A stretch of 64,000 nucleotides of DNA from Aquimonas voraii (GCF_900101825.1 NZ_FNAG01000005.1:124001-188000), one strand, 5' to 3'. Shown: positions 34,935 through 43,951, numbered from the stretch's first letter. The notes: generated by a model not told the origin, from the letters alone. Program-made: numbers and translations.

Positions 34935-37607
34935 ATGTACGCGCAGGACGAAAGCCAGCAGCGCACCGAACTCCGACTCGCCTTCCTGCGCCATCTGCCC
35001 AAGCGGATCGAGGCGCTCTGCCGGCGCGCCCGGCGATTCTGCGCTGAAGGCTGGGACATCAACGGCTTGAGCCTGCTGCACGAGGACGTACAGCGGCTCG
35101 CCGGCGCCAGCGGTCGCTACGGAGCGCTCGAAGCCAGCGAGCAGCTGCTGATGCTCGAAACCCTGCTGGACGAGTTGGCCGACTCCGGCGGTCTGCCGGA
35201 CGAAGCCGGCAACGGTCATCTGCTGGCCCTGCTCGACAGCCTGGCTGCGCACGCGGGCGAAGCCGTGGTCGATGAGCTGCCGAGTGCCGCCGCGCGTGAG
35301 GAAGTGGCGGCCGCGCCCGCTGCGACCGAGCCCAAGGGCCCGCTGCATGCCGAGACACCCCCGCCAAACTATTGGCGGCGCTGGGCGGGCGATGCCCCGC
35401 CCGCGGCGGAAGCCCTGGTGCCTGCTGCGACCTCCGCGACGCCGAAGACAGCGGACCTTGAGCCGTCTGCGCCCCTCCTGCGTACGCCAGTCTCCGCGGA
35501 CACCGCAGCCGCCCAGGCCAGACCGGCTCGCGCGGTGACGCCCACCGTCCGGCCCGGCAGCGGCCGGCGGATCTACCACCTGACCGATGGCGGCGAATTG
35601 GCCTGCGAACTCGACCAGCGCCTCGAAGCCCAGGGTTACGAGCTGGAGCTGCTGGAGTCGCCCGCGGAGCTCAAGGAAATTCTCAACGCGCTGGCGCCCG
35701 ATCTGGTGATCGTGGACGCCGCTTTCATGAACGAGATCGAAGGCGTGGGTGCGGTGTTGCGCGCCACCCGCGAGCGCACCGCCACGCGTCTGCCCATGCT
35801 GGTGATCTCGAACGAGGACAGCATCCCGGCGCGGCTGGTCGCGCGGCGTGCCGGCGCCGATGCCCTGCTGGTGCGGCCGGAGGGCGCCGAGGCGGTGATG
35901 GCCAAGCTGGCCGAGCTGCTGGTGTCGGCGGGCGAGGCCACCTACCGCATCCTCGTGGTCGAGGACGACCGCTCGCAGGCGCTTTTCGCGGAGTCGATCC
36001 TGCGCAACGCCGGCATGGAAGTGCGTTCGGTGCACGAGGCCTTCGATGTGCTGCAGGCGATGGAGGAGTTCCGGCCCGACCTGGTGCTGATGGACCTTTA
36101 CATGCCTCACTGCGACGGCACCGAGCTGACCGCACTGATCCGCGAGCGTGAGGAGTTCCTGCACACGCCGATCGTCTTCCTGTCCGGCGAGAGCGACCAG
36201 GACAAGCACTTCGAGGCGCTGTCGGCCGGCGGCGACGATTTCCTGTCCAAGCCGATCCGGCCCAAGCACCTGATCGCCGCGGTCAACAACCGCGTGCGCC
36301 GCGCCCGCGCGGTGCAGGAGCGCGCCCAGCTGCGCGATCCTCGTGACCCGGTCACCGGGCTGCACCGGCGCAGCTACATGCTCGACCGCTTGGCCGAGAC
36401 CCTGGCCTCGGACAACGTCCGCAACCAGCCGGGCGGATTGCTGTTCCTTGAGATCGAAGGCGCGCCGCAGCTGCGCGAGCGCTATGGCCTCACCACGCTG
36501 GAGCAGCTGCTGGCGGAAGCCGGCAGCCAGATCAGTCAGGGGATCGGTGAGGGCGACCTGGCCTGCCGCTACAGCGACGGCTGCTTCGTCGTCTACTCGC
36601 ACGAGCGCGACGAGGCGGCTCTTGAACGGCTTGCGCAGGACCTGCGCAACACCCTCATCACCCATCCCTTCAAGGCCGAAGGCAAGCCGATCCGGCTGCG
36701 CGCCGTGGCCGGCATCGCCTCCTTCAAGCACAACTTCGCCGACGCCGGCGCCATGCTCAATGCTGCAGAGCGCGCCGCCCGCGAGGCGCGTAGCGGCGAC
36801 CGCGGCGTGCACCGCTTCGCCCCGCCGCAGCGCGCCGCCGAGGCGCAGACCAGCGCCTTGCTGGGCCTGATCCGCAACGCCATCGACACCGACGGCTTCG
36901 AACTGCTCTACCAGCCTATCGTGGCCCTGCAGGGGGGTGACGATGCCCAGTACCAGACCCTGCTGCGCCTGCGCGACGACCACGGCCGTCTGCATCCGGC
37001 CGCGGCGATCGTGCCGCTGGCCGAAAGCGCCGACCTGATCCTTGAGGTCGACCGCTGGGTGCTGACCCAGGCCGTACGCATGATCGACCAGCGTCGCAGC
37101 GGCGCGCGGCCGGTGCGCCTGTTCGTCAGCCAGTCGGCCGGCAGCCTGCTGTCGCCCGGCCAGGCGGAGTGGATACGCGCCCAGCTGGCCGCCCGCCAGG
37201 TGCCGGGCGAGACCCTGGTGATTGAACTGCCGCTGGAGGATGTCGAGGCCCGCGCCGAGGCCGTCGAGGCCTTCTGCCGCGAGCTGATGCCGCTGGGCGT
37301 GCAGTTCTGCCTGAGCCGCTTCGATGGTGAGAGTTCGGCTCAAAGCCTGCTCAAGCGACTGCCGCTGTCCTTCGTCAAACTGGCGCCCAAGTACTTGGCT
37401 GCTGCGCAGACCCCGGCCCTGCGTGACGAACTCCGCGGCCTGGTGGAACTGGGCCACCGCCATGGGCTGCAGGTGATCGGTCAGCGCGTCGAGGACGCCC
37501 AGGCGGCGGCCACCCTGTGGATGAGCGGCATCGATTACATCCAGGGCAACCTGGTGCAGCAGGCCGCGCGCGAGTTGGAGTTCGATTTCCAGGCGGCGGT
37601 GCTCTGA
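34935..37607 (+). CDS. Hpt(degenerate)-REC-REC-GGDEF-EAL protein with lost catalytic sites
   Basis: An 890-residue cytoplasmic protein. Residues 15-100 look like an Hpt domain (QRLAGASGRYGA) whose phospho-His position is Gln53. A Pro/Ala linker follows. A pseudo-receiver covers about 210-335 (VIVDAAF keeps Asp, but the conserved Lys is missing). An intact receiver covers about 336-460 (VVEDD, acceptor Asp387 in LMDLYMP, FLSGES, SKPI). The GGDEF domain has RYSDGCF in place of the GG[DE]EF loop. The EAL domain keeps FELLYQPI but has QTLLR for EALLR, SRFDGES for DDFGTG, and VKLAPK for LKID. It should therefore neither make nor cleave c-di-GMP and resembles FimX-type effectors. The kinase gene starts 2 bp later. 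A -10-like TATAGT lies at 34862-34867. Confidence 0.88.
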   Translation: MYAQDESQQRTELRLAFLRHLPKRIEALCRRARRFCAEGWDINGLSLLHEDVQRLAGASGRYGALEASEQLLMLETLLDELADSGGLPDEAGNGHLLALLDSLAAHAGEAVVDELPSAAAREEVAAAPAATEPKGPLHAETPPPNYWRRWAGDAPPAAEALVPAATSATPKTADLEPSAPLLRTPVSADTAAAQARPARAVTPTVRPGSGRRIYHLTDGGELACELDQRLEAQGYELELLESPAELKEILNALAPDLVIVDAAFMNEIEGVGAVLRATRERTATRLPMLVISNEDSIPARLVARRAGADALLVRPEGAEAVMAKLAELLVSAGEATYRILVVEDDRSQALFAESILRNAGMEVRSVHEAFDVLQAMEEFRPDLVLMDLYMPHCDGTELTALIREREEFLHTPIVFLSGESDQDKHFEALSAGGDDFLSKPIRPKHLIAAVNNRVRRARAVQERAQLRDPRDPVTGLHRRSYMLDRLAETLASDNVRNQPGGLLFLEIEGAPQLRERYGLTTLEQLLAEAGSQISQGIGEGDLACRYSDGCFVVYSHERDEAALERLAQDLRNTLITHPFKAEGKPIRLRAVAGIASFKHNFADAGAMLNAAERAAREARSGDRGVHRFAPPQRAAEAQTSALLGLIRNAIDTDGFELLYQPIVALQGGDDAQYQTLLRLRDDHGRLHPAAAIVPLAESADLILEVDRWVLTQAVRMIDQRRSGARPVRLFVSQSAGSLLSPGQAEWIRAQLAARQVPGETLVIELPLEDVEARAEAVEAFCRELMPLGVQFCLSRFDGESSAQSLLKRLPLSFVKLAPKYLAAAQTPALRDELRGLVELGHRHGLQVIGQRVEDAQAAATLWMSGIDYIQGNLVQQAARELEFDFQAAVL

Positions 37608-37609
37608 GC

Positions 37610-40081
37610 GTGTCGCCCGCCCTTTCCCGTGCACTGGTGGTCGGCGGTGGGTTCATCGCGACGGCTGCAGGCCTCCTGGTACTGCTGCCGCTGGACGTGA
37701 CGGGCGCGCTGCCCGCCGCGCTCGCCGTCGGCGGGGGCCTGGCGGCCGCCCTGGGCGGCTTGCTCGGCAGTGCCTCCGCTTCCGCCCCGGCGCCAACGGG
37801 CCCCCGCCGCGAGCCCTCGCTGCTGGCGGATCCGGCCGAACTCGCGCACCTGAAGGAGGAGCTGGCGCAGGCCCGCAAGCTCGAGCGCGAGCTCTCGGAA
37901 GCCAAGCACGCGGCCGAGGCGGCGACGATGGCAAAGGGCGAGTTCCTCGCCACCATGAGCCACGAGATCCGCACGCCGCTGAACGGCATCATCCCGCTGC
38001 TGGACATCCTGCTGTCCACGCGCCTCAGCGACGACCAGCGCGATTACCTCAACACCGCCCTGCAGTCAGCCCAGCAGCTGCTCCGCATCGTCGACGACAT
38101 CCTCGACTACTCCAAGCTCGAAGCGAACAAGCTCGAACTGGAAACCGTCGGCATCAACCTGCGCGAGGTGCTCGACGGCGTCATGCGCCTGATGGACACC
38201 CCGGCCGACGCGAAGAACCTGCGCCTGTCGATGCAGATCGATCCGGCGGTGCGTCTGGCGATGCGCGGCGATCCGGTGCGGTTGCGGCAGATCCTCACCA
38301 ACCTGCTCAGCAACGCGATCAAGTTCACCGAGCGCGGCAGCGTTTCGGTGATGGTCAGCCGCCGTGGCGAGACGCGCACCCACCACGAGATCCGCTTCGA
38401 AGTCACCGACACGGGCGTCGGCATCGCCCCCGAGGCCGCAGCCCGCCTCTTCAAGGCCTTTTCGCAGGCCGATGCCAGCACCACGCGTACCTTCGGTGGC
38501 ACCGGCCTCGGCCTCGTCATCTGCAAACGTATTGTCGATCTCATGGGCGGACAGATCGGGGTCGACAGCACGCCTGGCCGTGGCTCGACCTTCTGGTTCC
38601 AGGTGCCGCTGCTGAAGGCGGTGGGCGACATGGAGGTCGAGCGTCGTGAACTCGGCGGCTCGCGCGTGCTGCTGGTGACCGCCGATGCCGCCCTCCAACG
38701 CAAACTCGCACTCGCCGCCTCGAACTGGGGCGTGACCCTGGTCCACGCCAGCGGTGCGCAGGACGCCCTGTTCAAGCTGCGCGCCGCCGCCCAGCGCTCC
38801 GGCAACTGGGCCTTCCACCTCCTGCTTGTGGACCTGGTCAGCGTGCGCACCACGGCGGTGGGCCTGCATCGCAGCATCCTGCGCGAGGACGCACTGGCCA
38901 AACTGCAGATCGTCTACCTGAAGGGCGATGAGCCGGCGCCGGCCGACCTCGCCGAGGGCGGGCGTTCGCTGCCGCTGGCGCGCGCCCTTCCAGAGCCCGA
39001 GATGCGCCGGCAGCTGGCCAAGATCATGGAGGGCGAGGTCACCGCCAGCCTGCCGGTGAGCACGCTTGCCGATGTCCACATCGACCCGGTGCCTGCGCCG
39101 CGGCCGAGCCCCGCAGCGGCCCCGCCAGCTGCCGCGGAGCCGCCGCGTCGCGCTGCCCCCGCCGCAGTGCCGAGTGCGCCGGCGCCGGTGGTCCCGGTCG
39201 CCGCGCAGCTCGCGCCCGCCGGCGCCCTGAGCGGTCGCGCCCTGCTGGTCGAAGACAACCCGGTGAACCGCCAGGTCGCGATGCGCATCCTCAGCCTCGC
39301 CGGCCTGGAGGTCGATTCCGCCGAGAACGGTCAGGAAGCCCTGGAGCGCCTCAAGCAGGGCCGCTACGCGCTGGTCCTGATGGATTGCCAGATGCCGGTC
39401 ATGGACGGCTACACGGCGGCGCGCCGGCGCCGCCAGATCGAGGCCGAAGCCGGGCTGCCGCGGCTGCCGATCATCGCGATGACCGCCAACGCCATGATCG
39501 GCGATCGCGAGAAGTGCCTCGATGCCGGCATGGACGACTACCTGACCAAGCCGCTCGACCGCGCCAGACTCAATGCGACGCTGGCCGCCTGGCTGGCGCG
39601 TTCGCCTTATCGCGACACCGCCAGCCCCAGCCCGGCGCCCGCTGCTGCCGCCCCGCCGCGTCCTGCGGCGCCAGCGGCGGCGGCTGCGCCGGCCACCGGC
39701 GCACGCCCAGCAGCTGCGGCGACGCCGAGCTTTGCGACCGCCAGTGGGCCCGCGCTCAACACCGAAGTGGTCGAGGATCTGCGCGAGGTGATGGGGCCCG
39801 AGTTCCTGTCGTTGATCCGGGTCTTCCTGGAAGACACCCCGCGCACCCTGGAGCGTCTGCAGGCGGCTGCCGACAGCAGCGATACGCCTACCCTCATCGC
39901 CGCGGCCCACTCGCTGAAGTCGACCAGCGCCAACCTGGGGGCACTAGACATGTCTGAACTGGCGCGCCAGATCGAGCACGGCGGCAGGGCCGGCACCCTG
40001 AGTCAGCCGCAGGTGCTGGTGGCGCGTCTCGTTGCCGAGTTCCTGCGCGTCGAGAGTGCCCTGCGCGCCCTGCTGTCCTAG
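37610..40081 (+). CDS. Hybrid sensor histidine kinase with receiver and Hpt domains
   Basis: An 823-residue tripartite kinase started by a GTG 2 bp after the previous stop. Two membrane segments (about 8-55) with almost no periplasmic loop are followed by a coiled region, HisKA with the phospho-His near 118 (ATMSHEIRTPLNGI), HATPase (LLSNAIKFTERG, DTGVGIAP, FGGTGLGLVICKR), a degenerate receiver (about 350-470, VDLVS with no conserved Lys), a Pro/Ala linker, an intact receiver (about 543-660, LVEDNPVNRQVA, Asp in LMDCQMPVMDGYTA, TKPLD), another linker, and a C-terminal Hpt (AAHSLKSTSANLGA). The topology suggests that it senses a membrane or cytosolic cue. The phosphorelay could end on the intact receiver of the gene upstream. 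Confidence 0.93.
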   Translation: MSPALSRALVVGGGFIATAAGLLVLLPLDVTGALPAALAVGGGLAAALGGLLGSASASAPAPTGPRREPSLLADPAELAHLKEELAQARKLERELSEAKHAAEAATMAKGEFLATMSHEIRTPLNGIIPLLDILLSTRLSDDQRDYLNTALQSAQQLLRIVDDILDYSKLEANKLELETVGINLREVLDGVMRLMDTPADAKNLRLSMQIDPAVRLAMRGDPVRLRQILTNLLSNAIKFTERGSVSVMVSRRGETRTHHEIRFEVTDTGVGIAPEAAARLFKAFSQADASTTRTFGGTGLGLVICKRIVDLMGGQIGVDSTPGRGSTFWFQVPLLKAVGDMEVERRELGGSRVLLVTADAALQRKLALAASNWGVTLVHASGAQDALFKLRAAAQRSGNWAFHLLLVDLVSVRTTAVGLHRSILREDALAKLQIVYLKGDEPAPADLAEGGRSLPLARALPEPEMRRQLAKIMEGEVTASLPVSTLADVHIDPVPAPRPSPAAAPPAAAEPPRRAAPAAVPSAPAPVVPVAAQLAPAGALSGRALLVEDNPVNRQVAMRILSLAGLEVDSAENGQEALERLKQGRYALVLMDCQMPVMDGYTAARRRRQIEAEAGLPRLPIIAMTANAMIGDREKCLDAGMDDYLTKPLDRARLNATLAAWLARSPYRDTASPSPAPAAAAPPRPAAPAAAAAPATGARPAAAATPSFATASGPALNTEVVEDLREVMGPEFLSLIRVFLEDTPRTLERLQAAADSSDTPTLIAAAHSLKSTSANLGALDMSELARQIEHGGRAGTLSQPQVLVARLVAEFLRVESALRALLS

Positions 40082-40165
40082 CGGTTCGCGCGGGTTGCGC
40101 CCGATGCGAAGTGCCGGGCGCATGCGCGGCCGCCTTCGCCGCTGATGGACGTGTCCCCTGAAACA

Positions 40166-40192
40166 CAAGGGCCCGCATGGAGCGGGCCCTTG
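40166..40192. terminator. Terminator between hybrid kinase and bfr
   Basis: An 11-bp perfect stem (CAAGGGCCCGC, loop ATGGA, GCGGGCCCTTG) lies between the convergent kinase and bacterioferritin genes, about 20 bp beyond the bfr stop and 84 bp beyond the kinase stop. Confidence 0.7.
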
Positions 40193-40212
40193 GATCTCGT
40201 CGCTGCCGGCGA

Positions 40213-40683
40213 TCAGCCGCCGAGCTTGGTCTGCAGATAGTTCTGCTCGCCCAGCCGCTGGATCAGGTCGAGCTGGGTCTCGATCCAGTCGATGTGCTCT
40301 TCCTCCGACTCAAGGATGTCGGTGAGCAGATCGCGCGAAACGTAATCGCCGACCTGCTCGCAGTGGGCGATGCCGGCCTTGAGATCGGGCACAGCCGCCT
40401 GCTCCAGTTTGAGGTCGCACTCCAGCACTTCCTTCGGGTTCTCGCCGATCAGCAGCTTGCCCAGCTGCTGCAGGTTGGGCAGGCCTTCGAGGAACAGGAT
40501 GCGCTCGATCAGCGTGTCGGCATGCTTCATCTCGTCGATCGACTCGCGGTATTCGTGATCTCCCAGCTCCTTCAGCCCCCAGTTGTGCAGCATGCGGGCG
40601 TGCAGGAAGTACTGGTTGATCGCTGTCAGCTCGTTGTAGAGCGCGCGGTTCAGATGCTCGATGACCTTGCTGTCGCCTTTCAT
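40213..40683 (-). CDS. bfr: Bacterioferritin
   Basis: A 156-residue heme-containing ferritin, forming a 24-mer iron store. Numbering matches E. coli Bfr exactly: ferroxidase ligands Glu18, Glu51, His54 and the heme ligand Met52 (in IDEMKHAD) are all present, with [11 protein letters not shown] near 125-135. A minus-strand -10-like TAGAGT (40718-40713) lies 30 nt upstream. The bfd gene lies 188 bp upstream on the same strand. The gap contains no gene. Confidence 0.97.
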   Translation of the reverse strand: MKGDSKVIEHLNRALYNELTAINQYFLHARMLHNWGLKELGDHEYRESIDEMKHADTLIERILFLEGLPNLQQLGKLLIGENPKEVLECDLKLEQAAVPDLKAGIAHCEQVGDYVSRDLLTDILESEEEHIDWIETQLDLIQRLGEQNYLQTKLGG

Positions 40684-40871
40684 GGGGCGTCTCCCGGGTG
40701 GGTTGGCCGCCTACTCTAGCGGGGCTGGCTCGCTCAGGGCGAAAGCCCAATCGGAAGCATTCTCACGCCCGGGCGGTCAAGGGGAGGAGCCGGAATCTGC
40801 CAGGCGACGCGGCCGGGTCCGCGCCAGGCTGCTGCCAACGGGCAATGGGAGGAAGGACCGTGCGGGGGCCC

Positions 40872-41054
40872 TCAAACCACCATCGGCAGGACGCTGCGGT
40901 GTTCGTCCAGGATCTGCAGCGCGAGCTCCTTGCAGCAACCGCAGCTGCCGCCGCAGCCCGTGGTGGCCGTGAGCTCGTCCAAGCCCTCGACGCCGCTTTG
41001 TGCGGCCTCGCGGATCGCCTTGTCGGTGACGCCGTGGCACAGGCAGACGTACAT
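40872..41054 (-). CDS. bfd: Bacterioferritin-associated ferredoxin Bfd
   Basis: A 60-residue [2Fe-2S] ferredoxin that reduces iron in bacterioferritin so that it can leave. The cluster Cys are in MYVCLCHGV and CGGSCGCC. The start at 41054 gives the family start MYVCLC, and the frame upstream is not conserved. A possible Fur box (41092-41110) lies 38 bp upstream, which would fit iron-starvation induction while bfr is regulated separately. Confidence 0.94.
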   Translation of the reverse strand: MYVCLCHGVTDKAIREAAQSGVEGLDELTATTGCGGSCGCCKELALQILDEHRSVLPMVV

Positions 41055-41091
41055 GGCTGGGGCCCGAGCTGGGAACTGGCGCCATTCCAAC

Positions 41092-41110
41092 GCAAATACG
41101 AATGAGTGTC
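41092..41110. promoter_or_regulatory. Candidate Fur box upstream of bfd
   Basis: GCAAATACGAATGAGTGTC matches the 19-bp E. coli Fur consensus at 11 positions by eye and stands out as AT-rich. It lies between the divergently positioned ends of bfd and rppH, 38 bp before the bfd start. It is weak on sequence alone. Confidence 0.35.
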
Positions 41111-41132
41111 AACAACGATTCTTTCGGTGCCC

Positions 41133-41741
41133 TCAGCGTCCGGCGCCCACCGGAGAGCGACCGCCCAGGCCCGCCGCTTCACGCGCAGCGGCTCGCCGCT
41201 CGCGCCGGGGTACAGCGACATCGGCCTCCAGAGTCGGCGGCGCCAGCGGCATCAGCTGCGCACCGCTGGCCCGCTCGGCATAGGGCGCGAGGTGTTTCAG
41301 CGCCTGGGCATAGACGCGCCGCTTGAAGCTGACGACGTGCTCCAACGGGTACCAGAAGTCGACCCAGCGCCAGCTGTCGAACTCGGGCGTGTCGTGCGCG
41401 TCGAGCCGGACCTCGGACTCCTGCGCCGTCAGCTGCAGCAGGAACCACACCTGCTTCTGGCCGATGCACAGCGGGCGCTTGCCCGGACGCACGCAGCGTC
41501 GCGGCAGGCGGTAGCGCAGCCAGCCGGGGGTCGCACCGAGCAGCTCGACGTGGTGGGGCTTCAGGCCCACTTCCTCGTCCAGCTCCCGGTACATCGCCTC
41601 CAGCGGGGTTTCATCACTGTTCATGCCGCCCTGCGGGAACTGCCAGCCATCGCGGGTCACCCGACGCGCCCAGAACACCTGGCCGGTGGAGTGCATCAGG
41701 ATGATGCCGACGTTCGGGCGATAGCCGTCCGGATCAATCAC
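41133..41741 (-). CDS. rppH: RNA pyrophosphohydrolase RppH
   Basis: A 202-residue Nudix hydrolase that removes pyrophosphate from the 5' end of mRNA to start decay. It begins at GTG 41741 ([15 protein letters not shown], the invariant RppH start) with GGAG 9 nt upstream; a TTG at 41762 would add seven unconserved residues. The Nudix box is [38 protein letters not shown] is also typical. It is longer than E. coli RppH (176) by a C-terminal extension rich in Ala/Arg. Confidence 0.95.
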   Translation of the reverse strand: MIDPDGYRPNVGIILMHSTGQVFWARRVTRDGWQFPQGGMNSDETPLEAMYRELDEEVGLKPHHVELLGATPGWLRYRLPRRCVRPGKRPLCIGQKQVWFLLQLTAQESEVRLDAHDTPEFDSWRWVDFWYPLEHVVSFKRRVYAQALKHLAPYAERASGAQLMPLAPPTLEADVAVPRRERRAAAREAAGLGGRSPVGAGR

Positions 41742-41951
41742 GGAACGGGGCTCCAAACTCAAGATGCCGGGGACTGTGCCACACCGGCAGGAAGCGCCAC
41801 AACACGCGCGCTTCGACCCACGGCAACTTGAACCCTAGCGCGGGACCGCGGCGAGCCATGGCCCGGCGCCGTCTCCTGTCGCTTGACCACGCGCACCTGC
41901 GCGCGCAAAATGCGCGGCCCTCGGGTGGCCTCTGCGCGCTCGATGGCCCGT

Positions 41952-42028
41952 GGCTATGTAGCTCAGCCGGTTAGAGCACAGCACTCATAATGCTGGGGTC
42001 GGTGGTTCGAGTCCACCCATAGCCACCA
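41952..42028 (+). tRNA. tRNA-Met (anticodon CAT), elongator type
   Basis: A 77-nt cloverleaf with acceptor GGCTATG paired to CATAGCC, D-loop GCTCAGCCGGTTAGAGC, anticodon stem CAGCA/TGCTG around loop CTCATAA (anticodon 41986-41988), T-arm GGTGGTTCGAGTCCACC and an encoded CCA end. The pairs at the acceptor top are matched, unlike initiator tRNA, and the sequence resembles elongator tRNA-Met rather than tRNA-Ile2. A strong terminator follows 6 nt later. Confidence 0.97.
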
Positions 42029-42033
42029 CATAC

Positions 42034-42059
42034 AACCCCGCGAATACGCGGGGTTTTTT
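42034..42059 (+). terminator. Intrinsic terminator of tRNA-Met
   Basis: The stem AACCCCGCG / CGCGGGGTT with loop AATA is followed by a T-run (TTTTTT). It is a textbook rho-independent terminator, the clearest in the window. Confidence 0.9.
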
Positions 42060-42088
42060 GTGCGCGAATGGCGGAGAGCAGAGAAGGC

Positions 42089-43186
42089 TTACGGCGCAGG
42101 CGACAGTCGAAGCAGGCGCGCTCTGGCGCCGTCGGTGAGCACCAGCACGCGTCCTTGGGCATCCACGCGCACATCGCGCAGACGTTCACCGAGATCGCGC
42201 AACAGGACTTCTTCCTCCTGCACGCGGCCGTCCGCGTCCAGACGCAGGCGATGCAGGGCGCGTCCCGCCAGCGCGGTCACCAGCAGGTCGTTCTGCCACT
42301 GCGCGAAGGCCGAGCCGCGGTAGACGGCGAGCGAGGATGGCGCGATCGACGGCGTCCAGCCGTGCACCGGTGCACGCATGCCGGGGTAGTCGATGAAGGG
42401 GCTGATCTGCGCGCCGCTGTAGTCGAGGCCCGCGGTGGTCACCGGCCAGCCGTAGTTCTGGCCGGGCTCGATGCGATTCAGCTCATCGCCGCCGCGCGGG
42501 CCGTGTTCATGCGACCACAGGGTCGCCCGCGCAGGATCGAAAGCGATGCCCTGCACGTTGCGGTGGCCCAGGCTGTAGATCTCGGGCAGGGCGTCCTCGC
42601 GGCCGACGAAGGGGTTGTCTGCCGGCACGCTGCCGTCAGGGTTCACCCGCACGAGCTTGCCAAGGTGGCTGCGCAGATCCTGCGCCGACTCGCGCAGGCT
42701 GAAGCCGTCGCCGAGCGTCAGCACCAGGCTGCCGTCGGCGAGCTGCGCCATGCGTCCGCCGAAGTGCGCGTCGGTGGGCTTGTCGGGGCGGGCGACGAAG
42801 ATCTCGCGCAGATCGACCAGGCCGGCCTCACCGAGCGTCGCCCGCGCCAGCCGGGTGCCATTGGCGCGACGACTGCCGGCGGCATAGCTCAGGTATACGG
42901 CGCGGTTGTCCGCAAAGTCGCGGTCGGGCAGCACCTCCAGCAGGCCGCCTTGGCCGGCGAAGCGGACCTTGGGCAGGCCGGCGAGCGGCGCCGACAGGCC
43001 CGCGGGCGTCCACAGCCGCAGGCGCCCCGCACGCTCGCTGACCAACAGGCGGCCATCGGGCAGTTCGGCCACCGAGGAGGGCAGCTCAAGGCCCTCGGCC
43101 AGGGTCTCGACGCGCAGTTCGGCGGTCTCCGAGCGTGTCGACGGCGCGAACAGCAGGGCGAGCAGCATCAGCAGACCGGAGCGCAT
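42089..43186 (-). CDS. PQQ-dependent aldose sugar dehydrogenase-like protein (GSDH/YliI family)
   Basis: A 365-residue periplasmic beta-propeller with a signal peptide (SGLLMLLALLFAPSTRS). Family markers are ELPSSVAELPDGRLLVSERAG, GQGGLLEVLPDRDFADN, YLSYA, HFGGRMAQLADGSLVLTLGD, HRNVQGIAFDP, and SHEHGPRGGDELNRIEPGQN. The His and other PQQ/Ca-binding positions appear intact. The family oxidises aldose sugars with PQQ, but no PQQ synthesis genes are in the window. A minus-strand -10-like TATGCT lies at 43222-43217. Confidence 0.92.
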   Translation of the reverse strand: MRSGLLMLLALLFAPSTRSETAELRVETLAEGLELPSSVAELPDGRLLVSERAGRLRLWTPAGLSAPLAGLPKVRFAGQGGLLEVLPDRDFADNRAVYLSYAAGSRRANGTRLARATLGEAGLVDLREIFVARPDKPTDAHFGGRMAQLADGSLVLTLGDGFSLRESAQDLRSHLGKLVRVNPDGSVPADNPFVGREDALPEIYSLGHRNVQGIAFDPARATLWSHEHGPRGGDELNRIEPGQNYGWPVTTAGLDYSGAQISPFIDYPGMRAPVHGWTPSIAPSSLAVYRGSAFAQWQNDLLVTALAGRALHRLRLDADGRVQEEEVLLRDLGERLRDVRVDAQGRVLVLTDGARARLLRLSPAP

Positions 43187-43285
43187 GCGAAGCCTTGTGG
43201 ACCAGGGAGCGCTCCAGCATAGCGGTGCCGAGGGTGGCCGGCAGGTGCAGGCGCGCGCGCAGGGGCCGAGGCCCGGCGCGCCGAT

Positions 43286-43951
43286 TCACTGGCCGCGCAG
43301 CTGCGAGGGGCGGCTGGCCAGGCCGCGCAGCCAGAGCACGGCGAACTCCAGCAATTCGCGCGAATCGCGCAACGCGAGCTTGTCCTTGATCTGTGCGCGG
43401 TAGTGCTCGACCGTCTTCACCGACAGGCCCAGTGCGGCCGCGATCTCGCGCGGCGCTTCACCGGCCCCGAGGCGCTGGAACACTTCCATCTCGCGCGCGC
43501 TCAGGCCCAGCGTGGCGGGCTGCAGGCGGATGCGGAGTTCGCAGGCGTCGCTGGCGCAGTGGATGGCATGCGGGCGCTCGCAGCCGATCGCCTGCTCCAA
43601 GGCAACGCACAGGGTCGACTCATCGAGCCCGTCGCCGATCTGCGCGCAGAAGGCAAGGTGCTCTGGCCGCGGCGGCATGCAGACCTGGGGACCCGGGCCC
43701 AACAGCAGCACGCGCGGCAGCAGGGCCGGGGGAATCGCTACCCGGGAGAGCACCCAGGCCTCGGTCAGCAGCAGACGCGGGCGCCGCAGCTGCAGCGCCG
43801 GCAACAGCTGGGAAATGTCCTCGACCACCTCCACCTCTGCCTGCGGAAAACGTTCGTCCAGCCAGGCCAGCACTCCACGCCGCAACAGCGGTCGCTGCAC
43901 GGCAAGCGCAATCCGCGTGGGTGTTTGGAGCTGGCAGGAGGCGCAGGTCAT
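43286..43951 (-). CDS. LuxR-type regulator with degenerate receiver
   Basis: A 221-residue regulator. The C-terminal helix-turn-helix (about 155-215) is clear: LSAREMEVFQRLGAGEAPRE, IAAALGLSVKTVEHYRAQIK. The N-terminal domain has receiver-like topology, but the phospho-acceptor position reads LLLTEAWV and the acidic pocket and Lys are absent. It probably responds to something other than phosphorylation, or acts constitutively. The N-terminus has a CASC pair. The start at 43951 gives MTCASCQ; a start at 44005 would add 18 residues. No kinase is adjacent. Confidence 0.85.
   Translation of the reverse strand: MTCASCQLQTPTRIALAVQRPLLRRGVLAWLDERFPQAEVEVVEDISQLLPALQLRRPRLLLTEAWVLSRVAIPPALLPRVLLLGPGPQVCMPPRPEHLAFCAQIGDGLDESTLCVALEQAIGCERPHAIHCASDACELRIRLQPATLGLSAREMEVFQRLGAGEAPREIAAALGLSVKTVEHYRAQIKDKLALRDSRELLEFAVLWLRGLASRPSQLRGQ

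Noticed and set aside
34908-37634. A 908-codon open frame on the minus strand opposite the Hpt/REC/GGDEF/EAL gene
   Set aside because: It has no recognisable domain, is rich in Gln/Arg/His as antisense frames in high-GC DNA are, and the opposite strand has clear receiver and EAL motifs.
38066-39910. A 614-codon minus-strand open frame opposite the hybrid kinase gene
   Set aside because: The kinase motifs on the plus strand are complete, and the antisense frame has no features.
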